From Toxotes chatareus (lineage: Eukaryota; Chordata; Actinopteri; Toxotidae), in NCBI GenBank assembly GCA_016801885.1, contig CM028901.1, positions 17,743,095-17,807,094 of the forward strand: 64,000 bases of DNA, written 5' to 3'. Each line of letters starts with the position of its first letter. The first letter of the stretch is position 1. A program made the position numbers and the translations under genes. This document shows positions 36,911 through 48,038 of this stretch, in pieces. The notes below the pieces were generated by a model that saw nothing but the letters and a program-made list of their open reading frames with translations, was not told where the DNA came from and did not search any database.

Positions 36911-39900
36911 ATGGTGTCCATATGGTGACTTTATATTAAACTTTATATTAACTGCAGTGTACTGAAGACAGTCACATACCTGGTTCCATCCTCACCTGAG
37001 TCCGAGTCTGGGTCTTTACTGTTCCTGACACCGCCCTAAAGCCTTTATCTGTCTGTTGTTTGGCCCCCTATTATCATAAATTTGAATTTAAGAATCCGAT
37101 TTAGAGTGAAGTGGTTTCACTTCACAAACTTGAGGTCAAGATGTTTCCAGGATGAAAGCCTGATTTATGTTGCCATGCCAACACAACAGGCGCCACAAGG
37201 TTGAGAGGTTTATAAACGGTGCGTAGGAACGTTTAATGCCTCGCCCGTCTTACAGGTAAACACTAGTTGTCCTTCAGCAGCGTCTGTTTGAAGGTTGTAT
37301 TCCCTCTGTCTTTGCTCTCTTTGAACATATAACAGACTGCAGAGTTTTTTCAGTCCACCCTGTGCATCCAGAGATTTAACGCCACAATTTGCCAGAGTAA
37401 ACAAGTCAGTGGCTTCAGGGCTTGTTCCAGAGTCACGCTGAGGTTACTCTATCTCACTTAAGTCTTGTCCTGTCTGAGTTTGTTTGAGCACTCTTATTAA
37501 ATTGGCATACTGTTGTAGCTCTCTCCATGACCTGCCAAGGATAAAAAATCTGTTTACTGTAAATTGCACCCCGCTCGCTCTAAAATACCATCTGCCGCCC
37601 AAACGGCGCTGCGCTCACAACCTCTAAAAATAGACCTCCTGATTGGCTCCTGAGGAGACGGGGGGTCCAACATCAGCCTGAAACCCCCTGAACACTTGTT
37701 CATGAGTCTGTTTTTCCTCTCACGGCTGTTTTTTCATCTTCTCCAGTTCAAAGTGGCAGTTCACCCGTCTGAGCACTGGTCTGATGGAACTGGTGAGTTT
37801 TTGGACTGCAGTCATGTGATCTAAAGGCCAGTTTATACGTCTCACCATCCTCAGTGTCTGTTGCTGATGACGCAGCGTTGTTGGACCAGACGCAGAAGTG
37901 ATTTAGTCTGATTCTGCACAGAAACCTTCCCATCAGGCCTCAGCGATTATAGATCTCTCTCTTCCATCATAACCTTTGACCCAGAGTCAAAATCCATTTC
38001 ATCTTCTGATGATGTTAAAAGGATTTCAGCAGTACCTGTCATTTATAAGTGATTTCTCTGTGTCTAAATGTTTTGCTTAGATATTTTAATTCAAACATGG
38101 TGCCTGTAAACTTCTCTCTCTGCTCAGAAAGTCTTAGAGATGACAGATATGAGAAAATGGCCTGTGAAGAGCCGAACTTTTCCAGCACTGCAGATAAAAC
38201 AGTTTGTAGGAAAGAAAAAAAAAAAGAAAAGAAGCTGAGGAATCTATAATAATCTTGTGGAGGCAGAGCCTGTATCTCCATCTCTGCACATATTTAAAGG
38301 TCACCGCTGGTTTTACAAGTGGAGGTAATGGCATTCCTACATTTCCACGAAACCGGCTGATCTGTCACTGAAGGCTTGTTTATGAGCGGTTTGTTCCTCG
38401 CCGCGCTCCTCTCCAACCTCGGTGCTCATTTCAGCCGCCATAAAATACACAATTGCCCCGATTCGTCACTGAATTAGAGGGAGCCTGACAGTTCCCGCCA
38501 AACCCGCTGCCTGATTGCTGATCCAGGTGCAGCCACAAGCTATTATCGTATGAACTGATTAGGAAAGACATGTCATCGTTGGCTGATTAGAGTGATGGAA
38601 GTGTTAACGTGTGAGGCCCACAGGCTTCATTTTACATGACTGTTCGTATCTAACCCTGTGGAGAACCGAGCACAGACACTGTTACCGACGACATCGCCGC
38701 GGTTTTGAACCCTTATTAGCTTTTAATTAATCGGAAGGCAGCTCTGAAAATCATAAAGGAAAACGATGCAGTGAAGGTAGTGGAACATAAAAGCGTGGGC
38801 AACATAACCGGATTAACCACTGACGCCTTCCGCTTTTATTTTACATCATCACCATCAAAACGCTCGTCTCTGTACGTGATAAAAAAAAAAAAAAGAAGAA
38901 AACTTGGTATCGTTTTAGATCTTTCTGAAGTGTCTGACACTGTTAATCACTGGGTTTGGTTAGTCAACGTGAAAACCCAACGGAAATCTTCCAAATCCTT
39001 TCTGTGGAATTTTTAGTTAATGAGAGATGCAGCATCTGAGCAGGAAGCTGAAATGAGGACAGTTTAAAAACTAGTTTTTGACTCTTCCAGTCAGAGACAG
39101 GGCTCAGGACGGTGCTTTAGGACCAGGACATACCTCATGATGCATTTTCCAAAATAAAAATCATATTAAATTAGCACAGTTCACTTGAATTGGCCCTTAA
39201 CACATTACATAATGAAACAGTTCCTCTGGATGGCGTCGTCCTGACCTCCAGCTCCACCATTAGGAATCTCAGAGTTATCTTTGTTCAGGATTCGTCCTTT
39301 TCCTTTGCCACACACCGTCCACTGCCCTCAGTCTGAGACTACACGAGTTGTGTGAATGTGAATACCTTTAAATGCTTTAAATACCAGACAGTGTGTGATT
39401 CCAGCCTGGATGGCTATAGTAATATTCACGGTGGCTAAGCTGCTGGTTTTCATTTGCCTGGTGTCTTCGCGGTGCAGCACACTGAGCTGACACTGGAGGA
39501 AAAAACAGCCATTTAAGCAGAGGACAGATGCTGATGCTCAGCTCGCTGCCTGTGTGTAACACTGAGAAAGGTCATTCTTCTTTGCCCAGCGTTTTTAGTA
39601 CAGTTATATCTCTCACCTTCCAGCTCTGCCGAGCGGTGATAGCACCGAGGTGCGCTGTCATTTTCCTACGTTTTCTCATCTTTATCTTCTCCGGCTGGTT
39701 CGGCTCTGTATGAGCGGAGCGTGTCCTACACACACCCAGGAGTGTAATCTCACGTTGTGTGTGAGCAGCTTCATTTAAATGAGCCTTTCTCGGTGGGGTC
39801 ATCACCCCACTCTTTCACTCAAACACACCCCTCCAAAGAAGGGGGGACTCGGGGCTGTAACCTACACTGGCTGTTAGAGCTGAAACAGCCGGAGCACAGA

Positions 39901-42900
39901 ATAAACCATCAGGGTTCATATGATGCTGGAGAAGAACTGATCCAGCCTCCGAAACAACATCACTCTGCATTTTTATTACACCTGTTTAACAGTTTTCACC
40001 GGATCTGGAATGGAGCACAGAGGGAATAGAATAGGTCAGGTTTTTACGGTGGCCCCCCGAGGACAAAATACAGGCTTTGGATATCTGTTAGTAGGATATA
40101 TTCACTGCTGCTTTGTGTCTGCACATAACAAAAAGAGAAATATATAAAATCTCCAGAACGAGCCTTTAAAATGATAGATCTATCCTGTCATTTCATTTTA
40201 TTTTTTGTGTTCTTCCACTGAGCCTGATCTCAGAGAATGAGAAGATGAAATGGTTTCAAAGGGGTTAGGAACAGTGAAGCACCGAGCTCCTTCTCTATCG
40301 AGCATGACTTTAACACATTAGAAAACAGTTGCATCTGTAGCTTTGGTTAGAAAAGATCAGTTGATTCCACAGCAAAGGCACCAAAACAATGTGTGATGGT
40401 AGACAAGTGAATAAAGGCCTGATATCAACCCCTCACACAGGACAATATTTGAACCCTTAGAATGAAACCGATGGCTGTTGTTGGTAATGTTTGTGTTCTC
40501 CACATCCGTGTGTTATTACTCAGCAGGTGCTGTGAGCAGGAAACGTGTTGGGTTCGAAAACAGCGAAAAGAAGCAGCGGCGGCGGCGGCGGTGGCACTTG
40601 AGCATTAGAATGTGCTGGAGCCCCGTCAGCTGGCTGCAGGCCTCGGCTCACAGCGGGGGGAGCCTCGGCTGGACAGCTCCACGCCACTGGAAGGCAAATC
40701 ACATCACACCCACCGTCTGAACGGCGCGTGATAAGGCTTCATTACCATAAGTTTGTTTTCTCCCGTTGAAACGGCTGCTGAAACAAAAGGGCAGTTGATT
40801 ATTTTTCCTTGATCAGTGTAGCATTCAAGGCGTCTGATTTGAAAGAGGGGGTGGGTGGGTGGAGGAGGGGGGGAGATGGGGGCGAGGGGAGGGGGTGGGT
40901 TGGTGGGGTGAAATCCCTCCAAGGGAGAGAAGGGGAAGGCTGACATGCATACAAGGCAGGGAGGACGGCTGGATTCTCGAGGTGGGACCGAGCCTGTCCA
41001 GCCTCCACAATGGACCCACGAGACAGACACACAAAAGAGCTGAATCTGACAGTCCGTCCACTCCTCTGGCTGCCGTCTCCAGAGATGACGGGCCAGCCGC
41101 CGGCTGCTCCACCTTCACAAAAGCCCCCCTTCAGCATTGTACTGAATATTTGACAGATCTGACACATTAGACTCAGTTCAAAGAGCGACGGCCACACGGG
41201 GAATAAACTCATTTAAATAGAAGGGGGATCAAACTTCACCGTGTGCTGGTGTCTGTCTGGTTCAGTTTCCACAAGCAGCCGAGCTGAAACCACGTCTGAG
41301 CCCGCTGATGGTTTTAGCTGGGTAAAAAACAGTCTGGCTGCACACTGAGCTGCTCTGGAGACAGAGCCACCTGCAGGACAGGCTGCAGACGAGGGACTCG
41401 GGGTGAGTAGCGACAGCGTTATCTCCTGTCTGATGAAGGATGAGCCTGAACGTGGATCAGCCGTACGAACAAACCACACACGTCTCTGATGATGGCCTGT
41501 TACTGTCATGAGATCAATCCTGAATTCGAACTCTTCACTCACATATGAATAAACCTCAAACGTCTGTGGTCAGATTATCACTGAGGTTTTTAATAAAAAG
41601 AGAGAAACCTGAGATCAGTATGTTGTATAATCTTTAGCAGTACACGTTCACAGTTTGCCTCATAGCTAACGTTTGTTAAATGGCCTTGTCTGTTTGTTTG
41701 TCTTCCAGGTTCCATTTTGTCTGACTGCATGTGAATGCAGCACTGTTTCACAGAGGTCTGTTTGTTGGACTTTCTGATCAGCTTATGAACATATACACAC
41801 ACCTTGTTGCTGTAATATCCATATGCATGTGACTTGTTTAAACTTCTAATTTGAGAATATTTACACCTGAGAAACCAATAATATCTAATATGTCTCTTTA
41901 AAGACCGGTGAGGACAGTCTCAGCCTTCTTTCCCTGCCTCATCCAAGCATGTACACAAACTGTGGCTCTGGCCTGTTCAACATCTTCAACTGTGCCTGCC
42001 TTTCCCTCAAGAAACCTTCCACCTCTCAGCCTCCAATCTGTTTTCATGAGTGTGTGAATAACTGCAGCGAGCGTCCAAAAAACAACAGCAGAAATCTCCT
42101 ATTCAGATCCAGTCAGAGGAGCAGTGTGGGAATAAAGTGTGTGTTTAACCTCCTAGGTCTGCCTTGATGTCAGCGGGACTGATTGGCTGGATGAGAGGGC
42201 TCTGATTGGGGACAGCTCTCACTAACTACCTGCTAATTTAAAGGCTTGATTGGTCAAAGTGTGAATCCAGAGTGAAGGGCAAACCAACCCTGTGTGAAAG
42301 CACCGGAGGTCTTCATGCAAGCCGCATGTCACACGCGTGTGTTTTTCGTGTGTTGGCTGCTGATTGAATGTGTTCCATTATCTTTTTTTTTTGTCTTTTG
42401 ATAAATAGGGATTAGCATTTTACACGGAGCTGCATCTGAACGGAGAAACAGCAGCACTGCTAAGAAGGCTAGAAAACAGAGGATTACAAGAGGCTTTATG
42501 CTCTGTAATTTGATTTTTAAAGAGTCTTACCTTTGTTCTGTGTGCCCAGTTCGGATGTGCTGGGAGGTTGAGATTAGCACAGAAAATCGAGTTTGTGACA
42601 AAGCCGATTAGCAGTTGAAACAGGGCCAACAATGGTTTTCTTGTTAGAGAATCTGCGTTTTAGAGTAAAAAAAAAAAAAAATTCTCCTGTCAAGCAAGGA
42701 AATGTTTCTATTTCCTGTTCCAAACTTAAAGGCAAACTGTGAATTACAGTGTGGTGTCTTCACTGGAACGCACCGTGGCTGGGACACATATTCTTCACCA
42801 TAGCACTCACGAGTCCACAGGTAGAGTTTCAGACGTGTCTCAATCAGAAACGAACACAGTTTATTAGTTTACACATTTCACTACACACTGAGGACGTGAG

Positions 42901-43479
42901 TTTCATCAGAGGGAATTCAGCTTCAGCCTCAGCTGTACTGTGGTTATACACTGCCATCTGCTGGATGACTGCAGTCCTACATGTCAGCCGATGCATTGTT
43001 CCACACCTGCAGTGTGAAGCTGCAGGGTTTAGAAAATACACATTATATACATATTTTATCCTTTTTTTTTTTTTTTTTTTAGTTTTAAATGTCCTGTTTC
43101 TTCTTCTTTTTTTATTAGAATTTACTTCAAAGCCAAACTAGCCAAAACTATGCTGGTAAAAATGGAAGCAGTAACAGAAAAGTCACGGTACATGTTACTG
43201 ATTGCAGCACTAAGGTTTGTTGTGTGATAAATCAGGCTAGACTTGATGAAGCTAGACTTAAAAAGATATAATGAAGTATTCACACCTCATAAAGTTGAAG
43301 TATTCTTGGCTTGTAGGTGGATACAGTTTGTTTGTTTATGTTTTGAACTGGATTTGAGTTCTCCTGGTTCGGTTCTTATATTTTGGCATCCGATACAATA
43401 TTTGTTTGAAATGTTGTCCGCTGGCGTCCACTGGTACTGAACAGATGAGTTAACACATCAAGTCCAGTTAAAGGTAAAT

Positions 43480-43930
43480 TTCAAGTATAAAAAATAATAC
43501 CTAAACAGAACCAAGTAGTTTATAAATGAATAAGTGAACTGTGATGTTAAGTTCACTAGCAGAATAAAAACTATTAAACTAGTAGTTTACTGAGTGTGTA
43601 CTACTTAAAGTTTACACTAAAAAAACTAAAAAATGGGCTGGAACTACATAACTAGTAAACTAACAGTTTACTAAAAGCTCACCTGTAGTATAATTCATAG
43701 TATAGTTCCAGTACAAAATAAAAAACTTAAAAATGTAAACTGGTTGTGTACTCAAAGTTTACTACTCTTACAAGTGTTTTAGTGGTTTAGTTCCAAGAAG
43801 TATTGACATAATTCACTCACAGGTAAACTACTAGTACATTGATATTAGTATACTTACTACATAAAGTATACTTTATATAGAAATATACTTGAACTTTACT
43901 TAAGTTTCCTTAATTAAATGAACTGCGGTA
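43480..43930. repeat. AT-rich degenerate repeat with AGTAAACT / AAGTATACT motifs
   Basis: Dozens of short motifs of the AGTTTACT/AGTAAACT and AGTATACTT type recur over about 450 bp with irregular spacing, for example AAACTAGTAGTTTACTGAG and AAAGTATACTTTATATAG. It looks like a decayed tandem or nested inverted element. Confidence 0.5.
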
Positions 43931-44299
43931 TACTTCTTTTTTGTGAGTCAGCACAGTGACCAATAATCACAGACTGTGACCAATAGAGGGCGCATTCGTC
44001 TCACATGGATAAAATGATCATGATCCTTGATCTTCTGTCAGACCAGGTACCTCAGACCTACCTGGATTATCTGTCAGCAGCACTGGCAGCTCACACCTTC
44101 CACAGCGTCTCTTACGTTCCTCACTAACCGTGGAGGTGACTTCACTCTTACTGTGTTATTTACTGTCCTTCGTTAGTGCCCAAAGAGAAATGTAAGAATA
44201 ATTTATGATTTTTAGAGGCAGAAAACACAGGTTAGACAGACTGCTTTGAAAACACAGGCCCCCAGAGTCCAAGCTCAAAGTAACAAAGGTGATCACACC

Positions 44300-44585
44300 T
44301 GTGATTTTCAGACAGAATTTTCAAAGGACATTCATGGTCCCCAGAGGATGTAAGCTTACTGACTTTGGTCATCCTCTGACTTCTCCTCTAACACAAGTGG
44401 CAGGTGAACATTTCTTACAGCTGCTGGACGGATCACTGTGATTCCCCCGACTTCTCGTCTTGTGCCACCACAAGGCCTCAGCTGTACTCTGTGTTTAGAA
44501 AATGTTAGCATGCTGACACGCTCAATTGAGATGGCGAGCATGGTAAACATTAGCATGTCAGCATGCTGACATTAGTATTTAGTTA
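44300..44585 (+). repeat. dispersed fish repeat family A, 3' part with TTAGCATG motifs
   Basis: It contains GACATTCATGGTCCCCAGAG, CTGACTTTGGTCATCCTCTG, CTCAGCTGTACTCTGTGTTT and then a series of TTAGCATG/AGCATGCTGAC motifs. These are diagnostic of the family's 3' part. Confidence 0.65.
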
Positions 44586-44896
44586 AATTGTTTCTTTTAA
44601 GCATCCACTTGAGTTCCTGGGTCTGGATGTTTATGCTGTGAAGACACTTTTTGTAATTAAATAAATAAAGTGACTAACAGAAATGCATTTTTTTTTTTTA
44701 GCATCGTCACAACACCATCTGTATGTCACACAAAAATACAGAAGCTGAGGCTGTGTATGGTACAGAAGCTGCCAAAAACATGGACACTGACCTTGTTGGT
44801 GCTGTGGTGTTATCAGCAGTGACGCTCAGACTCTCCCTTTACTGACGTACACACACTAAAAAAAAAAAAGGGGACAAAACAACCAATAGTTTTTTT

Positions 44897-44902
44897 TTTA
44901 TT
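44897..44902 (-). promoter_or_regulatory. glcci1: candidate glcci1 poly(A) signal AATAAA
   Basis: TTTATT on the + strand gives AATAAA on the minus strand about 2.8 kb past the glcci1 stop. It is embedded in a T run, so it could also be low-complexity sequence. Confidence 0.35.
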
Positions 44903-46370
44903 GCCATTGTGCATGAACTTTGACAATGCGGATTACACAAGGAGTATCATGTAGTGAGATTATGAACACTCTGACCTGCCAGTGATGTGCTCTGGTCACT
45001 CTCAGTGCTGGTTTTGTATTGGCTGATGGCTTTAGCAAAGAACTATTTGCTGATCCAGCCCCCATGCTCAAAACCAAAGGAACGCAACATGAGACGCTTG
45101 AGTCAAAGAATGGACAACATCCGGGAGGACAACACCTTTTTTTTTTTTTGTTTTTTTGTTGTTTTTTTTTTTCCCTATTATTGCACACATCTAGTTTACC
45201 AATGCCGAGTATATGTGGGACATTGGGAAAGCTATAGCTCTTGGTAAGGTGCTGAAATGTCTTTAGAAACCACAACACTGCATTGAGTCTCTTTAAAAGC
45301 CACATATATGCAAAAACATGAATGGAACATCAATGCAGGGATTCCACAAGCACACCAGATATCAAAATAAATGTGGATTATGTTTCACTCTTGCAAATGA
45401 AAGTGGCAGATCATTTTACACGTGGGCATGGCGACGCTCCTTTCACAGCCCAGAGGATGGTGTTTTGCACAAGAGTACGGGAGATGTTCAGCGGGATTTG
45501 TTGCTTAGTGGTAGCATCGGGATGCCTACGACGCTCGGTAATAAGAGACAGACAGCGAGAGGGAGGCAGGCAGGTGTGATCCTTTTATCTGTGCATCGAA
45601 CAGATGAAGGCGCTACTCTTATCTGCGACCAAACATCTCTCAGTGCTGTAAAGCCACTCTCCTCCAGATATTTTCAGAACGAATCATCATGAGTCTATTT
45701 ACGTCTCGGATGCTAAAAAAAAATCTGATGGAATGCATTTAATGGAATAGCAATTATCTGGATTATCAGAACAGTCTAAGTTTGGATATCACCTGAATGC
45801 AGACTGGAGATAAAAGTTGTACAAACATTCGTCTGTTGTTTGTTTAGACCTCGTTTCTAGCTTGAGTCAAACCGTGTGGCTGTGTCCACCGTTGTCCAGG
45901 GCTTGCTTTTTTTTTTTTTTTTGGTAACAATAGAGATGAGTCTGTACCAATGATTATCAAATACTGTTCAAGTAAAGCAAAACAAAGCAGGTGAAGCCGC
46001 ACTTGAACGCAACATCCGTTCAACGACATATTTTAGAATCAGGCTGGGTGGGTTGTGTTTGAATCCAGTACCAACGATGGTGTTAGTTTTCATGTGTTCA
46101 GACAAGTGGCAGCACTAATGAGCACTAGCTAATTCTTAGCTTGTGCTACTGCTACACTATTTTACACTCTGACTAAAAACGTTCTCTCGCTCACATCAAT
46201 CCACTTGTAACTCACATTACTGTTATGGTTTTTCCTCTATTTGTGCTGCTGTTGCTGTGTGTACTGTGAAACGGCTTCTTGGACTGAGATTCAACTTTTT
46301 TTTTTAAATTAATTAAAAAAAAAAAAAACGACCTCAAAAAGATGTTTGTACAACTACACCTCCAATCTGC

Positions 46371-46392
46371 ACACACACACACACACACACAC
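46371..46392. repeat. (AC)11 microsatellite
   Basis: Pure run inside the probable glcci1 3' UTR, read as (GT)n in the transcript. Confidence 0.9.
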
Positions 46393-47166
46393 AACCAGAT
46401 GCTTCAGTTTGATTGTACTTCCAATGTGACGGTACTGCAGATCTGACCACTTGTCAACGGCCTCAAAAGAGCCAGTTACACAGTCATCAGACTTAAATAA
46501 CAGACTACCACTGTCTTCCAAGTCTCTGTCCAGCATGCTTGAATCAGTATACACCCAGCCCACATATGCCCGGTCAGGTCACAGTGCGTGTGGTCCGTGC
46601 AGTATCCCACCACCAGTCCAAAAAAACACAACCACGAGGGGGGACGCCCCTCTGCTTTTTTCACCCCTTTACCCTCTGCAGCTTCTATCACAGGTCTAGT
46701 CTCAGACCAGGACTCTGGAACCGAAAGGAATGATTTGTCTGGGAATGAGAGGAAAAAAAAACAAAACAAAAAAAAAAAACCACGAATAAACGACAGTTGG
46801 ATCTGCTCTGCTTTGTCAAGCTGCAGATATTTCTATGGACATACATTCCAAATTACCTGAGTACAGACTCTGATTGTGAAATACCTGAATCGAGGCCAGA
46901 TGCAGACACCGTGCAACCAATTTGCGGCCGTTTTTGTGTTTTCGTAGTCTTTGTCCAAATTACTTGCTCTTTGCATTTTTTTTTTTTTTTTTTTTTTTGT
47001 AGACAGGGTTTAATCATGTGACCTGGATAGTGGATAGTGTAAACATAATCCTGAAGAGTACAGCTGTTTTTCCTGTTAAGTACATAACACAGCAATACAC
47101 AGTTTGGGATTTTTTTTTTTTTTTTTTTTTTTTAAACAAGCATTTTTGCATTTTTCTTTCTTTTGT

Positions 47167-47315
47167 GTGTGTGTATATATACACAAACACATATATACAT
47201 TTGTATACATATGTACACACATGTATATATATGTATCTGTGTGTGTATATATATGTGTATGTATATATACATACATATATACACATATATGTATATATGT
47301 ACATATGAATATAGA
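47167..47315. repeat. compound TATA/TACA/TGTA microsatellite
   Basis: About 150 bp is made almost wholly of alternating purine-pyrimidine steps such as GTGTATATATACACAAACAC and ATATGTATATATACATAC. It sits in the probable glcci1 3' UTR, next to a T run of about 24 bases at 47110-47133. Confidence 0.9.
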
Positions 47316-47722
47316 GAGCTTATTCATACTGTGATTGTTGAAACAGAACACAACACATAATTTAATCAGAAATATACTACCATTTTAAAATGCATGCCTC
47401 CCCCTCCCCCTCCCATCCAGAGTGCTCCATTCCTCCCTCCGATGCCTGCATATGATCATCTTTAACCATCAGGTCCTTCCCTACCAACAACTGCTCAGAC
47501 ATTATGCAGGACAGAACCTTAAGGTGGCGAGTCTTTGTGGTGGTGGTTAATCGGGACATTGTTGCTACGTCATGCAGAGACAGAAGGGAATGGAGGGGGG
47601 TCAGCACAGAGAGTCGGAGACTCCCCTGGCAGAGCAGAGGGAGGTGTTGGTGGGACAGTTAGTGGTGATGGTCGGTGGTCGCTAGCGTGGATCCCGGAGC
47701 CAGAGGCCAGCTCTGCTCAGGT

Positions 47723-48038
47723 CTAGCTGATGGCCGGGCTGTCTGTCTGAGGGTCTGCAGTCTCTGAGGGCGAGCCGGGTTCTTCGGGAGGGTCATCTGT
47801 GCTGGTGCTCGTGGAGACCTGAGAGGGGGCGCCGTAGAATGGCGTTGCCCCCTGGGGCTCTGAGCCGGGGCCCGCCCCCGCGCTGTCCTCGTCCTCTTCG
47901 GGCTCCGAGGCCGGGGTAAGGTGCAGCGAGCCGGGGAGTTTGACAGGGCAGAATGCCGACCCTGTCGGGATGAAGTTGACCTTGTTTTTGTCGGGGCAGG
48001 AGAAGAGAGGGACAGACGCCGATGTGGACTGCCTCGAG
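47723..48038 (-). CDS. glcci1: glcci1 terminal coding exon
   Basis: The acceptor is TCTCTGCAG. The exon's first base completes a Ser codon, followed by SRQSTSASVPLFSCPDKNKV and NFIPTGSAFCPVKL, which match GLCCI1 closely. After VKL the sequence diverges into an acidic, Pro/Ser/Thr-rich tail with PASEPEEDEDSAG, QVSTSTSTDDPPEEPG and DSPAIS, ending with TAG at 47725-47723. The human tail after the VKL block is different and longer. The preceding intron is only 87 nt. Confidence 0.95.

Larger units (their letters stand above)
33846..44879. other. intergenic region between convergent phf14 and glcci1
   Basis: I recognise no coding exons. Contents are (GT)14 at 34642-34669, candidate conserved blocks near 34.8-35.1, 36.34-36.50 and 38.34-38.62 kb, a GGC triplet run near 40573-40590, a G-rich tract at 40846-40911, and repeats at 36.72-36.81, 43.48-43.93 and 44.30-44.59 kb. 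Confidence 0.6.
44880..47722 (-). other. glcci1: probable glcci1 3' UTR
   Basis: About 2.8 kb of largely unique noncoding sequence follows the stop codon. On the minus strand the first plausible distal poly(A) hexamer, AATAAA, is at 44902-44897. Human GLCCI1 also has a multi-kilobase 3' UTR. The stretch includes several A/T homopolymers and a TATACA-rich microsatellite at 47167-47315. The end point is inferred, and nearer signals could be used instead. Confidence 0.4.

Noticed and set aside
40573..40590. GGC triplet run
   Set aside because: About six units with no coding context or CpG-island promoter features strong enough to call a gene start.
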